A model generated the notes under the pieces. The model made no database searches, was not told the DNA's origin, and saw nothing but the letters and a program-made list of their open reading frames with translations. This document shows positions 48,149 to 56,410 of a stretch of 64,000 nucleotides of DNA, piece by piece (position 1 is the first letter of the stretch; each line of letters begins with the position of its first letter). The stretch is taken from NCBI RefSeq assembly GCF_039649665.1, contig NZ_JBDJAW010000019.1, positions 62,001 through 126,000 of the forward strand. Direction: 5' to 3'. Both the position numbers and the translations under genes were made by a program. The stretch comes from Microbispora sp. ZYX-F-249 (GTDB lineage Bacteria > Actinomycetota > Actinomycetes > Streptosporangiales > Streptosporangiaceae).

Positions 48149-49495
48149 ATGCCTGTTCCCGCCCTCCTTTCAATAGAGGCGCACACCGCCGACCCCAACC
48201 TGGAGCTGGCGCTCAGGGTGCTGCCGGCCCTGGCCGTCATCTTGCTGACCGCGGCTCTGTGCGGCCGGCTGGCGCTCCTCGTGATGCAGCCGCGCGTCGT
48301 CGGCGAGATGATCGCCGGCGTCCTGCTCGGGCCGACGCTCCTCGGCGCGCTGTTCCCCGACGCACAGGCGGCCCTGTTCCCCGCCGAGGTCCGACCGGTC
48401 CTGTACGTGCTCAGCACCCTCGGCCTGACGTTGTACATGTTCCTGGTCGGCGCCGGGATGGACCACGACGCCCGGGCGCCGGGCGAGCTGCGCAAGGCGA
48501 GCGTGCTGGCGGCGTCGGGGATCTTGTCCCCGCTGGTCCTCGGCGGCGCCGCCGGTCTCGTCCTGTGGGAGCGCCTGTCCCGCCCGGACGTCGGCCGGAT
48601 GGAGTTCGCCCTGTTCCTCGGGGGAGCGCTGTCGCTGACCGCGTTCCCCATGCTCGCCAGGATCCTGTACGAACGCGGGCTGCAGAACTCCCGCATCGGA
48701 CGGATCGCCCTGCTGGCCGCCTCCATCGACGACGCCGTCGCGTGGTGCCTGCTCGCGGCGCTGTCGGCGGTGCACCTGGGCGGCGGCACCGGTGAAACGG
48801 TGCGCACCATCGCCCTGGCGGCGGTGTTCGCGGCGGTGATGCTCGGGGTGGTGGCTCCGCTGCTGCGCCCCCTGGGCCGCCGCGTCGCGCGTACCGGACG
48901 CCTCGGCGCCGGCGCCGTCTACGTGATCGTGCTGGTGCCGCTCACGGCCGGATGGATCACCGACGCGATCGGCGTCTACTCGGTGTTCGGCGGATTCGTC
49001 GCCGGGTTGGCCATGCCGCGCGAGCCGGAGTTCCGCGCCGCTCTGCACGGCCGGATGATGGATGTCGTATCGACCCTGCTGCTGCCGGTCTTCTTCGCGT
49101 TCTCGGGGCTGAACACCCATCTCGGCGGCATCGCCGGGGGCTCCGCGCTCTGGATATTCGTGCTGATCCTGGCCCTGGCCTTCTCCGGGAAGTACTTCGG
49201 CTGTTCGCTGGCGACGCGGGTGATGGGGTTCGGCTGGCGCGAGTCCTGGGCCATGGGCGCGATGATGAACGCCCGCGGACTGATGATCCTCATCTTCATC
49301 AACATCGGCCTGGCGCAGGGCATGATCACGCAGGAGCTCTTCGCGATGCTCGTCCTCGTGGCGGTGCTCACCACCGCGGGAGCGCTGCCGCTCTACAAAC
49401 TGGCGCTGCCGGAGCGCCACGAGCGGGCCGATGCGGGGAGCGTGGGGAGCGCGGCTTCGGTGGGTGTGGCGGCTGGAGAAACCGGTTTCATCTAA
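48149..49495 (+). CDS. Cation:proton antiporter (CPA2, Kef-type)
   Basis: This 448-residue protein has about 12 membrane segments, with motifs QPRVVGEMIAGVLLGPTLLG, LGLTLYMFLVGAGMD, SLTAFPMLARIL and the acidic pair ASIDDAVAWCLLA expected at the ion site of CPA2 exchangers. GGAGG precedes the ATG. Its closeness (46 bases) to the biosynthetic-type genes suggests a shared transcript and perhaps self-protection or product export. The C-terminus is a short serine/glycine-rich tail. Ion specificity is not evident. Confidence 0.92.
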   Translation: MPVPALLSIEAHTADPNLELALRVLPALAVILLTAALCGRLALLVMQPRVVGEMIAGVLLGPTLLGALFPDAQAALFPAEVRPVLYVLSTLGLTLYMFLVGAGMDHDARAPGELRKASVLAASGILSPLVLGGAAGLVLWERLSRPDVGRMEFALFLGGALSLTAFPMLARILYERGLQNSRIGRIALLAASIDDAVAWCLLAALSAVHLGGGTGETVRTIALAAVFAAVMLGVVAPLLRPLGRRVARTGRLGAGAVYVIVLVPLTAGWITDAIGVYSVFGGFVAGLAMPREPEFRAALHGRMMDVVSTLLLPVFFAFSGLNTHLGGIAGGSALWIFVLILALAFSGKYFGCSLATRVMGFGWRESWAMGAMMNARGLMILIFINIGLAQGMITQELFAMLVLVAVLTTAGALPLYKLALPERHERADAGSVGSAASVGVAAGETGFI

Positions 49496-49507
49496 TTTCA
49501 CGTGAAA
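49478..49507 (+). promoter_or_regulatory. Two adjacent palindromes at the antiporter end
   Basis: GAAACCGGTTTC (49478-49489, inside the last codons) and TTTCACGTGAAA (49496-49507, just after the stop) are both perfect 12-bp palindromes. They lie 90-120 bases before the response regulator gene and may be operators for it. Confidence 0.4.
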
Positions 49508-49595
49508 GTCGGACATTCGCGAACTATGGAGCGGTTTTCCTGCAGTGAAATTCAGAAGTCTGGATATTTCCTGATATCGGTGCCACGGTTGTGCG

Positions 49596-50285
49596 GTGGC
49601 ACGGATACCGGGGACATCCGAACCGCGCTCCCGGCGCCTGTTGCTCGTGGAGGACGACCGCGAGCTGGGAGACATGCTGGTCGAGGTGTTCACCGACCAG
49701 GGCTACACGGTCGACCTGGCGCTCGACGGCCAGCGAGGCCTGCACCTGGCGCTGAGCCGCGGCTACGACGCGATGGTCATCGATCGCGGCCTGCCCGTGG
49801 TCGACGGGCTCGACCTGCTGCGCCGGCTGCGCCGCCGGGCGGTCACCGTGCCGGTGCTCATGCTCACCGCCTTCGGCGCCCTCGCCGACCGGGTGACCGG
49901 ACTCGACGCGGGCGCCGAAGACTACCTGGTCAAGCCGTTCGAGATCGACGAGCTGCTGGCCAGGGTGCGCGCCCTGCACCGCAGGAACCTGGACCAGGCG
50001 GCGCTGCTGCCGCTCGGCGACGGCTGGCTCGACTCCGCGTCCTGTGTCGTACGGCTGCCATCCGGCGAGCAGGTGACCCTGTCCGGCCAGGAGTGCCGGC
50101 TGCTCCACGCGCTGGCGGCCCGCCCCCGGCAGGTGCACACGCGCACCTCGCTGCGGCAGCGGGTCTTCGACGGCGCCAGGACCGAGTCGATCGTGGACAC
50201 CTATGTCTACTACCTGCGCACCAAACTGGGGCCCGGCATCGTCCGTACCGTGCGGGGCGTGGGGTACCGCCTGGGTGAGCTGTGA
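49596..50285 (+). CDS. OmpR-family response regulator
   Basis: This 229-residue protein has a receiver domain (about 13-128) with RRLLLVEDD, phospho-acceptor in MVIDRGLPVVDG, MLTAF and KPF motifs, then a winged-helix DNA-binding domain with TLSGQECRLLHALAARPRQVHTRTSLRQRVF and the end motif YYLRTKLGPGIVRTVRGVGYRLG. It should be phosphorylated by the kinase encoded next, whose start overlaps its stop by 4 bases (GTGA). The GTG start lies after a region rich in palindromes. Targets are unknown, with the neighbouring antiporter a natural candidate. Confidence 0.93.
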   Translation: MARIPGTSEPRSRRLLLVEDDRELGDMLVEVFTDQGYTVDLALDGQRGLHLALSRGYDAMVIDRGLPVVDGLDLLRRLRRRAVTVPVLMLTAFGALADRVTGLDAGAEDYLVKPFEIDELLARVRALHRRNLDQAALLPLGDGWLDSASCVVRLPSGEQVTLSGQECRLLHALAARPRQVHTRTSLRQRVFDGARTESIVDTYVYYLRTKLGPGIVRTVRGVGYRLGEL

Positions 50286-51652
50286 ACACGAAACGGTCCT
50301 TCGACCCGGAGCGGCGGCTGCTGATCCGGACCCGTCGCCGGATCACCGCGCAGGTGGCGGCCGTGTTCACGCTGGCGATCGCCCTCCTGGGCGCGATGGT
50401 CTACTGCGTCGTGGTCGCCGAGCAGGACGCCACCGCCCGGCGCGACCTGGCCGTGGCCGCGATGTCGGCCCCGATGGACCACCCGCCGCCCTGCGTATGG
50501 CTGTTCGAACTCCGGGCGGACACCGTGCGGAGCTCCCCCGGGGCGCCGGCGGGCCTGCCGGTGCGCGAGACCCTCGACCGGGTCGCCGCCGACGGCCGCA
50601 CCCGGGTCGACGTCGCGGACATCGGCGGTCATACGTACCTGGTCCGTACGCAGCGGCGCGGCGACGTGCTCCTCCAGGCGGTGAGGGACCTGTACTACCC
50701 CGTCACCGAGCGGCAGCGGCTGCTGCGCACGCTCTGCGCGGCCGAGGTCGCGGCCCTGCTCGCGGCGTTGCTGATCGGTCAGGTCCTCGCCCGCCGGGCG
50801 ATCGCGCCGCTGGGCGAGGCCCTCGACCGGCAGCGCCGGTTCACCGCCGACGTCAGTCACGAACTGCGCAGCCCGCTGGCCCGGCTGCACGTCCGTGCGC
50901 AGCTCGCCGCCCGGCGCCTGAGACGGGAGCCCGATCCTCGTGTCATCGCGGGCGACGTCGAGCGGCTGGTCACCGGCATCGGGCAGCTGGGCGAGGTGAT
51001 CGAGGACATGTTGCTGTCGACCCAGCTCAGGCAGCACCGCCGGCCGTTCGGGCCCGCGGACCTGGCCGCCCTGGCGGAGGAGGCGGCCGACGCCGAGGCG
51101 GCCCGCGCCGGGCAGCGCGGGGTGACGATCGACCTGCGGCGGGATCCGGGGGATCACGTCGTGTGCGGAGCGCCGTCCGCGCTGCGCCGGGTGATCTCCG
51201 CGCTCCTCGACAACGCACTCCGCCACACCTCGGCGGGCGGCCACATCTGGGTGACGGTGTGTTCGGGGCCGGGGACCGTTCGGCTCAGCGTGCGGGACGA
51301 CGGCGTGGGGCTGGACCCGCGTGACGGCGAGCGCCTGCTGGCCAGACATGCCGGCGTGCCCCACACCGGAGGCCTCGGCATCGGCCTGGCTCTCGTGCGC
51401 GAGGTGATGGACGCGCACGGCGGCACGATCGACGTGGACGGGCGGCCCGGAGCCGGAGCGACCTTCACCATCCACCTTCCTCGGGCGACGCCGGACCCCG
51501 CCCCGCGCCTTTCCCCGGTCGGTCCTCCTGCCCCGGCAGCCCGGGAGCGGGACGGACACAACGCCGGAGGCGACGGTCTCCGGCCCCGGCGACGCCTCCC
51601 TGTGGTGCTGCGGGGATGGCGGAGCGTGCTCACGAGGGCCGGTGCGCGCTGA
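50282..51652 (+). CDS. Sensor histidine kinase
   Basis: This 456-residue membrane kinase has two helices (about 22-45 and 152-172) enclosing a roughly 105-residue outer domain, then HisKA with the phospho-acceptor in SHELRSPLARL, and an HATPase with LLDNALRHT, DDGVGLD and GGLGIGLAL boxes. The HAMP linker is short or absent. The outer domain has a single cysteine and no known sensor fold that I recognise. The last ~70 residues are a Pro/Arg tail. It overlaps its response regulator by 4 bases and the convergent TetR gene by 23 bases. Confidence 0.92.
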   Translation: MNTKRSFDPERRLLIRTRRRITAQVAAVFTLAIALLGAMVYCVVVAEQDATARRDLAVAAMSAPMDHPPPCVWLFELRADTVRSSPGAPAGLPVRETLDRVAADGRTRVDVADIGGHTYLVRTQRRGDVLLQAVRDLYYPVTERQRLLRTLCAAEVAALLAALLIGQVLARRAIAPLGEALDRQRRFTADVSHELRSPLARLHVRAQLAARRLRREPDPRVIAGDVERLVTGIGQLGEVIEDMLLSTQLRQHRRPFGPADLAALAEEAADAEAARAGQRGVTIDLRRDPGDHVVCGAPSALRRVISALLDNALRHTSAGGHIWVTVCSGPGTVRLSVRDDGVGLDPRDGERLLARHAGVPHTGGLGIGLALVREVMDAHGGTIDVDGRPGAGATFTIHLPRATPDPAPRLSPVGPPAPAARERDGHNAGGDGLRPRRRLPVVLRGWRSVLTRAGAR

Positions 51653-52250
51653 GGGGGTGACCGGGCGCGGTCGCGGCGTCGAGAAGCGCACGGGCGGCGG
51701 ACCGGGCTCGCTCCGCCGGGCCGGCGGCCGTGCCCATGGCGGCGGCGACGATGGCCCCCTCCACCAGCAGCAGAAGCTGGTCCGCGAGCAGGTCCGGGTC
51801 GGCGGCCCCCGCCTCGGCCGCGAGCGTGCGAAGCCTTGCCCGCAGCGTGCTCTTGTGGGCCCGAGCCGCCGCCGCGACGGGCGGTGACGCCGGGCCGAGC
51901 TCGCCGAAGGCGTTGATGAACGAGCAGCCGCGGAAGTCGGCCGTACCGAACCATTCGGCGAGGAAGCCGAAGACGGCGAGCACGCGCTCCCGGGGCTCTC
52001 CGGCACGACCGAGATGGTCGTTCAGGGCGTCGTTCCACCGCCGGTCGCGATGCTCCAGGTACGCCTCCACCAGCGTGTCCTTGGAGGCGTAGCACTGGTA
52101 GAGCCGCTTGAGCGAGACCCCCGCGGCGTCGCGGACCTGGTCCATGCCCACGGCCTGGATGCCCCGCGCGTAGAACAACCGCTCGGCGGCGTCCAGGATG
52201 CGCCGGCGCGCCTCATCTCCGTCCATCCGCACCCGTCGGGTCCCGTCCAC
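51630..52250 (-). CDS. TetR/AcrR family regulator
   Basis: This 206-residue protein has the TetR DNA-binding region ([48 protein letters not shown]) at about 18-65 and a helical ligand-binding part after it. The [20 protein letters not shown] motif places it near the YcdC/RutR-like branch with a TetR_C-type domain. AAGGAGGGG precedes the GTG at 52250; an ATG 24 bases later is possible. It diverges from a DUF1348 gene across a 16-bp palindrome that it probably binds. Confidence 0.93.
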   Translation of the reverse strand: MDGTRRVRMDGDEARRRILDAAERLFYARGIQAVGMDQVRDAAGVSLKRLYQCYASKDTLVEAYLEHRDRRWNDALNDHLGRAGEPRERVLAVFGFLAEWFGTADFRGCSFINAFGELGPASPPVAAAARAHKSTLRARLRTLAAEAGAADPDLLADQLLLLVEGAIVAAAMGTAAGPAERARSAARALLDAATAPGHPLSAHRPS

Positions 52251-52260
52251 CGGCCCCTCC

Positions 52261-52313
52261 TTGCCGAGGAAAACGCTCGTTCTCTAGGATACGTAGGGAG
52301 AACGATCGTTCTC
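52261..52313 (+). promoter_or_regulatory. Promoter and TetR operator for the DUF1348 gene
   Basis: TTGCCG (52261-52266) and TAGGAT (52285-52290) are -35/-10-like with an 18-base gap. GAGAACGATCGTTCTC (52298-52313), a perfect 16-bp palindrome, sits at the predicted start of transcription, and a half-site copy CGTTCTC lies at 52278-52284. Binding would block both promoters. Confidence 0.6.
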
Positions 52314-52333
52314 TCGCTGGGAAGGAATGCACG

Positions 52334-52792
52334 ATGAGCACACGTCCGCCGCTTCCGCCGTTCACCGAGGAGACCGCCAGGCAGAAGGTCCAGGCCGCCG
52401 AGGACGCCTGGAACACCAGAGACCCGGAACGCGTCGCGCTCGCGTACACGGAGGACTCGGTGTGGCGCAACCGGTCGGAGTTCCTGACCGGACGCGAGGA
52501 GATCGTCGCCTTCCTGCGCCGCAAGTGGGAGCGCGAGCAGGACTACGCCCTGCGCAAGGACCTGTGGACGTTCGGCGGCGACCGCATCGCCGTCCGGTTC
52601 CAGTACGAGTGGCACGACGCCGACGGCCGGTGGTGGCGCAGCTACGGCAACGAGCTGTGGGAGTTCACCGCCGAGGGCCTGATGAGCCGCAGGGAGGCGA
52701 GCATCAACGACGTGCCGATCGAGGAGGGCGATCGGCGCATCCGCGGGCCGCGCCCCGAGTCCGAACGCGGCGCCGGCCTTCCGCTCGCCTGA
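52334..52792 (+). CDS. DUF1348 / SnoaL-like (NTF2 fold) protein
   Basis: This 152-residue protein begins [50 protein letters not shown], the DUF1348 pattern of the NTF2-like fold, followed by [23 protein letters not shown]. Members are small cone-shaped proteins of unproven enzyme function. A GAAGGA ribosome site precedes the ATG. It is divergent from and probably controlled by the adjacent TetR regulator, a frequent pairing. Confidence 0.92.
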   Translation: MSTRPPLPPFTEETARQKVQAAEDAWNTRDPERVALAYTEDSVWRNRSEFLTGREEIVAFLRRKWEREQDYALRKDLWTFGGDRIAVRFQYEWHDADGRWWRSYGNELWEFTAEGLMSRREASINDVPIEEGDRRIRGPRPESERGAGLPLA

Positions 52793-52846
52793 CCGCGGCT
52801 CGGGTGCTCGGCGGGCCGTGCCGGCCGTTTTGTCGTATGGCTCGGA

Positions 52847-52852
52847 TACGTT
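52847..52852 (+). promoter_or_regulatory. -10-like hexamer TACGTT before the SWIM operon
   Basis: TACGTT is followed by 7 bases and then the ATG at 52860. It is the likely promoter of the five-gene operon, giving a leaderless first gene. Confidence 0.45.
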
Positions 52853-52859
52853 CCGGATC

Positions 52860-53363
52860 ATGACAGAGCGTTCCCCCGACGGCGCGACCGTGTGGGCGCG
52901 AAACAGCAGGCTGCGGGTGGTGCCGCCGGTCCAGCCGCGCAAGCTGGCGAAGGTCCCCTTCGTCGAGCTGGCGGACGGCCGGCTGCAGGGTGTGGTGTCG
53001 AGCGGCTCGGACATCGGCCGGGTCTACGTCTCCTCCATCGCCGCGGGCACCCACAACTACAACTGCAGCACCAACAACAACCGCCCCTGCGGCGGCCTGT
53101 ACGGCGCGCCGTGCAAGCACCTGCACGCCCTGGTCGCCGAGGCCGTCCTGCAGTACGGCGCCGACCGCGTGGCCCGTTATCTGCGGGCCGAGGTCCCCGA
53201 GGGCGCGGAGCTGACCGACTGCCTGCGCGGCACCCACGAGCCCGCCCCCGCCGCGGTCGTGTTCAGCCGGTTCCTGCGTCACCTGGCCTACCTGGAGGTG
53301 CCCGACACCACCCTGCCGATCCCGGAGCTGCACTGGTTCCCGGCCACGGGGACGGTGCGCTGA
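52860..53363 (+). CDS. SWIM zinc finger protein
   Basis: This 167-residue protein has a SWIM-type zinc finger, with C69, C77, C85 and H87 in NYNCSTNNNRPCGGLYGAPCKHLHALV. The spacing between the first cysteines is wider than the usual CxC. The PCKH half is typical of the family. SWIM fingers bind DNA or proteins. It heads the five-gene operon: the following gene begins at its stop (TGATG), so all five are translationally coupled or nearly so. I infer that it is a targeting subunit for the ATPase machine encoded downstream. Confidence 0.9.
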   Translation: MTERSPDGATVWARNSRLRVVPPVQPRKLAKVPFVELADGRLQGVVSSGSDIGRVYVSSIAAGTHNYNCSTNNNRPCGGLYGAPCKHLHALVAEAVLQYGADRVARYLRAEVPEGAELTDCLRGTHEPAPAAVVFSRFLRHLAYLEVPDTTLPIPELHWFPATGTVR

Positions 53364-54790
53364 TGCTCGCCGTACAGCTCGCCGCCCTGCTCGGCGACTC
53401 CGATGGCGCCGGCGAGGGGGCCGGAGAGGCGCTCGCACTGCTGGACGGCTTCGACGACGCCCTGGTGCACGGCCTCGCCCGGCTCGCCGACGAGCGCGCC
53501 GACGCGGTGGCCGCGCTGGCCGCGGCGTTCGCGGCCACTCCCCTCGGCGCCCGGCTGGCCGAGGCCGCCGACGCGGTCGTGTCCGGCGCGATCACCCAGG
53601 AGCACCTGACGGCCCTGGCCGGCGGCCGGATCGCGTTGTCCGGCGCCGTCCACGACGCCCTGCTCGCGAGCCTGGACACGGCTCTGGGCCGGGAGCGCGC
53701 GCAATGGCCGTCCACGCCCGGCGGTCCCACGCCCGGTGGGTCCGGCGCGACGCCCGCCGGCAACGCGCTCGAGGGCGTCCGTTCCTGGCTGTGCGAGCTG
53801 GCCATCACCGGCTGGCGCGGCGTCGACCACGACCTCGTCTCCGCGGCGGACCAGGTCATCGAGGCACTGCTCGGCACACCGGCGCTGCGCAGGCTCGCGG
53901 TGCTGCTGGACGGTTTCGCCGCGGAACTTCGCGCGTGCAGCCCGATCGGCTCGGCGGAGCACCTGCCCGTTCGGCGCTGGGCCGACCTGTGGACCCGGGC
54001 CGTGCTGCTGTCGCAGGACGGCGTCCTGACCGGCGAGTTCGGCCCCGCCGCCACGGTGTCGGGACGGCTGCTGGTGCTCGGCGTCGACGTGCACGAACAC
54101 GGCACCGCCGTCCAGTTCCAGGTGCACGCCGTCCTGGAACCCGCCGACGGCGGCCCGTCCCGGCTGGTGCGCATCTCCGTGACGGTGGCCAAGGTCGACA
54201 CCATCGTCGGGCCCGCGCTGTGGAAGCTGCCGCAGCGTCACAAGGTGCTGCTGGCCGCGCTGGCGGACCGCCGCGGCATCGAGATCACGGACATGCCCCT
54301 GCTCGACAGCGGCGACCTCGTCTGGGACGACGACCGCGCCTTCGTGAGCAAGCCCGCCGACCCCCTGGCCACCGCCCGGCTGTGCCTGGCCGGTGCGCTC
54401 GCTCCGGCGGTGCCGCCCCTCGACCGGGCTCCGGTACGCATCGCCGAGCCCGTGCTCGTGGAGGGCTACAAGGTCACCGGGGACGGCTCCTTCGACCTCG
54501 GCGGCGCCGTCATCGCCGTGGACACCGAACGGCTGCCCGACTGCGGCCCGCTCACGCCCAAGCTGGTGACGGCGTCGTCGGCGTGCGTGGGGCTGCTCCG
54601 GTGGGACGGCGGCCACTGGACGCTGCAGCCGCTGGCCGTCCAGGCGAAGGTCAAGCGCGAGACCGTGGTGGTCGCCACCGGCGACTGGGCGCTCGGCCCC
54701 ACCGATCCCAAGGCGGCCAAGGCCGAGGCCAGGGCCGCGGACGCGGTGGCCGTGCTGCGTGAGCGAGCCGGGCGGTTGCTGCGACGATGA
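53363..54790 (+). CDS. Unassigned helical protein of the SWIM/MoxR operon
   Basis: I do not recognise a family for this 475-residue protein. The first 110 residues are helical and Ala/Leu-rich; a Gly/Pro linker lies at about 115-135; then come a helical section (about 140-225) and a mixed alpha/beta part with strands such as VSGRLLVLGVDVHEHGTAVQFQVHAVLEPADGG. The pattern VAKVDTIVGPALWKLPQRHKVLLAALADRRGIEITDMPLLDSGDLVWDDDRAFVS near 275-330 looks conserved and may be a scaffold or substrate-binding part. No membrane helix is present. It is translationally coupled to the SWIM gene before it and the VWA gene after it (ATGA overlap). Confidence 0.88.
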   Translation: MLAVQLAALLGDSDGAGEGAGEALALLDGFDDALVHGLARLADERADAVAALAAAFAATPLGARLAEAADAVVSGAITQEHLTALAGGRIALSGAVHDALLASLDTALGRERAQWPSTPGGPTPGGSGATPAGNALEGVRSWLCELAITGWRGVDHDLVSAADQVIEALLGTPALRRLAVLLDGFAAELRACSPIGSAEHLPVRRWADLWTRAVLLSQDGVLTGEFGPAATVSGRLLVLGVDVHEHGTAVQFQVHAVLEPADGGPSRLVRISVTVAKVDTIVGPALWKLPQRHKVLLAALADRRGIEITDMPLLDSGDLVWDDDRAFVSKPADPLATARLCLAGALAPAVPPLDRAPVRIAEPVLVEGYKVTGDGSFDLGGAVIAVDTERLPDCGPLTPKLVTASSACVGLLRWDGGHWTLQPLAVQAKVKRETVVVATGDWALGPTDPKAAKAEARAADAVAVLRERAGRLLRR

Positions 54791-56397
54791 GCGACGACAT
54801 CTCCACGAGCGCCCAGCCGATGGGCGACGGCGTCTCCACGGGCGGAGACGCCACCGCGCACACCGGTTCTTCCGCGCCCACGTCGCCGGCCGTCTCCCCT
54901 GCCGGTTCCCCTGCCGGTTCCCCTGCCGGTTCCAGGGTCGGTGACGACGGACTGACGACCGCCGACAGAAACCGGCGTCAGCTGCTCTACTGGCGGCTGC
55001 TGGCCCGGCTGTTCGACCACGAGGAGCAGCCGGCGCTGGAGACCGCGAGTGTCTCGGTCGTCGGCGACCTGGGCATGCCCGCCGGGCTGCTCGATCCGGC
55101 CGTGTCGGTCGACTCGCTGGTGCAACGCTTTCCCGAACTGGCCGCCGAGTTCGAGACCCTGCTCACGGCGGGCGAGCACGTGCCGGGCGGCGAGGTGCGC
55201 CGGGCGGCGCTCGTCTCGAAGCTGCTGCTCAACGCCTTCGCCACCGGCGCCGGTGACGTCAGCGCCACCCAGCTCGCGACCTGGCAGCAGGACGCCGCCT
55301 GGCTCAAGCGGGCCCTGTGCGCGGGGCCGGCGCCCGGACCGGGAACGGGCGCGGCACCCGGAACGGCCGCGGGAACGGGTGCCGGAGACCCGGGCGGCGT
55401 ATCCGGGGCGCAGGCCGGGACCGGGCCCGATGCCGGACCGGCGGCCGGGTTCGGGCAGGGGCCCGGCGGCGGGACCGGCCGTGAGATCGGTGCCGGGCTC
55501 GGCGGCGACCTGGCCAAGGTGCTGGCCGACATCGAGGCCGGGCTGGTCAGCCGCATGCGGCTGCGCGAGGTTCTGGCGGATCCGGCCCTGGCCCGGCAGC
55601 TCACGCCCAGCATGTCGCTGGTCGAGCAGTTGCTGCGGGACAAGGCCAACCTGTCGGGCGTGGCGCTGGCCAACGCAAAGGCGCTGATCCGCAGGTATGT
55701 CGACGAGGTCGCCGAGGTGCTGCGCACGCAGGTCGAGAAGGCCGGCGTGGGCACGATCGACCGGTCGGTGCCGCCCAAACGGGTGTTCCGCAACCTGGAC
55801 GTCGAACGGACGATCTGGAAGAACCTCACCAACTGGAACCCGGAGGACCAGCGGCTCTACGTCGACCGGCTCTACTACCGGCACACCGCCCGCCGGACCA
55901 CTCCGGCCCGGTTGATCGTCGTGGTGGACCAGTCGGGGTCGATGGTCGACTCCATGGTCAACTGCACGATCCTCGCGTCGATCTTCGCCGGGCTGCCCAA
56001 GGTGGACGTCCACCTGATCGCCTACGACACGCGGGCGCTCGACCTCACGCCGTGGGTGCACGACCCGTTCGAGGTGCTGCTGCGCACCAACCTGGGCGGC
56101 GGCAACGACGGCCCCGTCGCGATGGCCATGGCCCAGCCGAAGATCGCCGACCCGCGCAACACGGTGATGGTGTGGATCTCGGACTTCTACGAGTTCGACC
56201 GGTCCCAGCCCTTGTTCGACGGCATTCAGGCGGTGCACCGCTCGGGGGTCAAGTTCATCCCGGTCGGCTCGGTGAACAGCGGTGGCCAGCAGAGCGTCAA
56301 CCCGTGGTTCCGGCAGAAGCTCAAGGACCTCGGCACGCCCGTCATCTCCGGCCACATCCGCAAGCTCGTGTTCGAACTCAAGAACTTCCTCGCCTAG
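54787..56397 (+). CDS. VWA (MIDAS) domain protein
   Basis: This 536-residue protein has a helical N-terminal part, a Gly/Pro-rich low-complexity linker (about 175-235), another helical region, and a C-terminal VWA domain (about 375-535) with the metal-ion adhesion motif DQSGS at residues 381-385 and downstream LRTNLGGGNDGPVA and WISDFYEF motifs. VWA proteins of this kind are partners or substrate adaptors of MoxR ATPases such as the one encoded next. It overlaps the preceding gene by 4 bases. The first 60 residues include threefold SPAGSPAGSPAG repeats. Confidence 0.92.
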   Translation: MSDDISTSAQPMGDGVSTGGDATAHTGSSAPTSPAVSPAGSPAGSPAGSRVGDDGLTTADRNRRQLLYWRLLARLFDHEEQPALETASVSVVGDLGMPAGLLDPAVSVDSLVQRFPELAAEFETLLTAGEHVPGGEVRRAALVSKLLLNAFATGAGDVSATQLATWQQDAAWLKRALCAGPAPGPGTGAAPGTAAGTGAGDPGGVSGAQAGTGPDAGPAAGFGQGPGGGTGREIGAGLGGDLAKVLADIEAGLVSRMRLREVLADPALARQLTPSMSLVEQLLRDKANLSGVALANAKALIRRYVDEVAEVLRTQVEKAGVGTIDRSVPPKRVFRNLDVERTIWKNLTNWNPEDQRLYVDRLYYRHTARRTTPARLIVVVDQSGSMVDSMVNCTILASIFAGLPKVDVHLIAYDTRALDLTPWVHDPFEVLLRTNLGGGNDGPVAMAMAQPKIADPRNTVMVWISDFYEFDRSQPLFDGIQAVHRSGVKFIPVGSVNSGGQQSVNPWFRQKLKDLGTPVISGHIRKLVFELKNFLA

Positions 56398-56410
56398 GAG
56401 GCCCCCTCAT

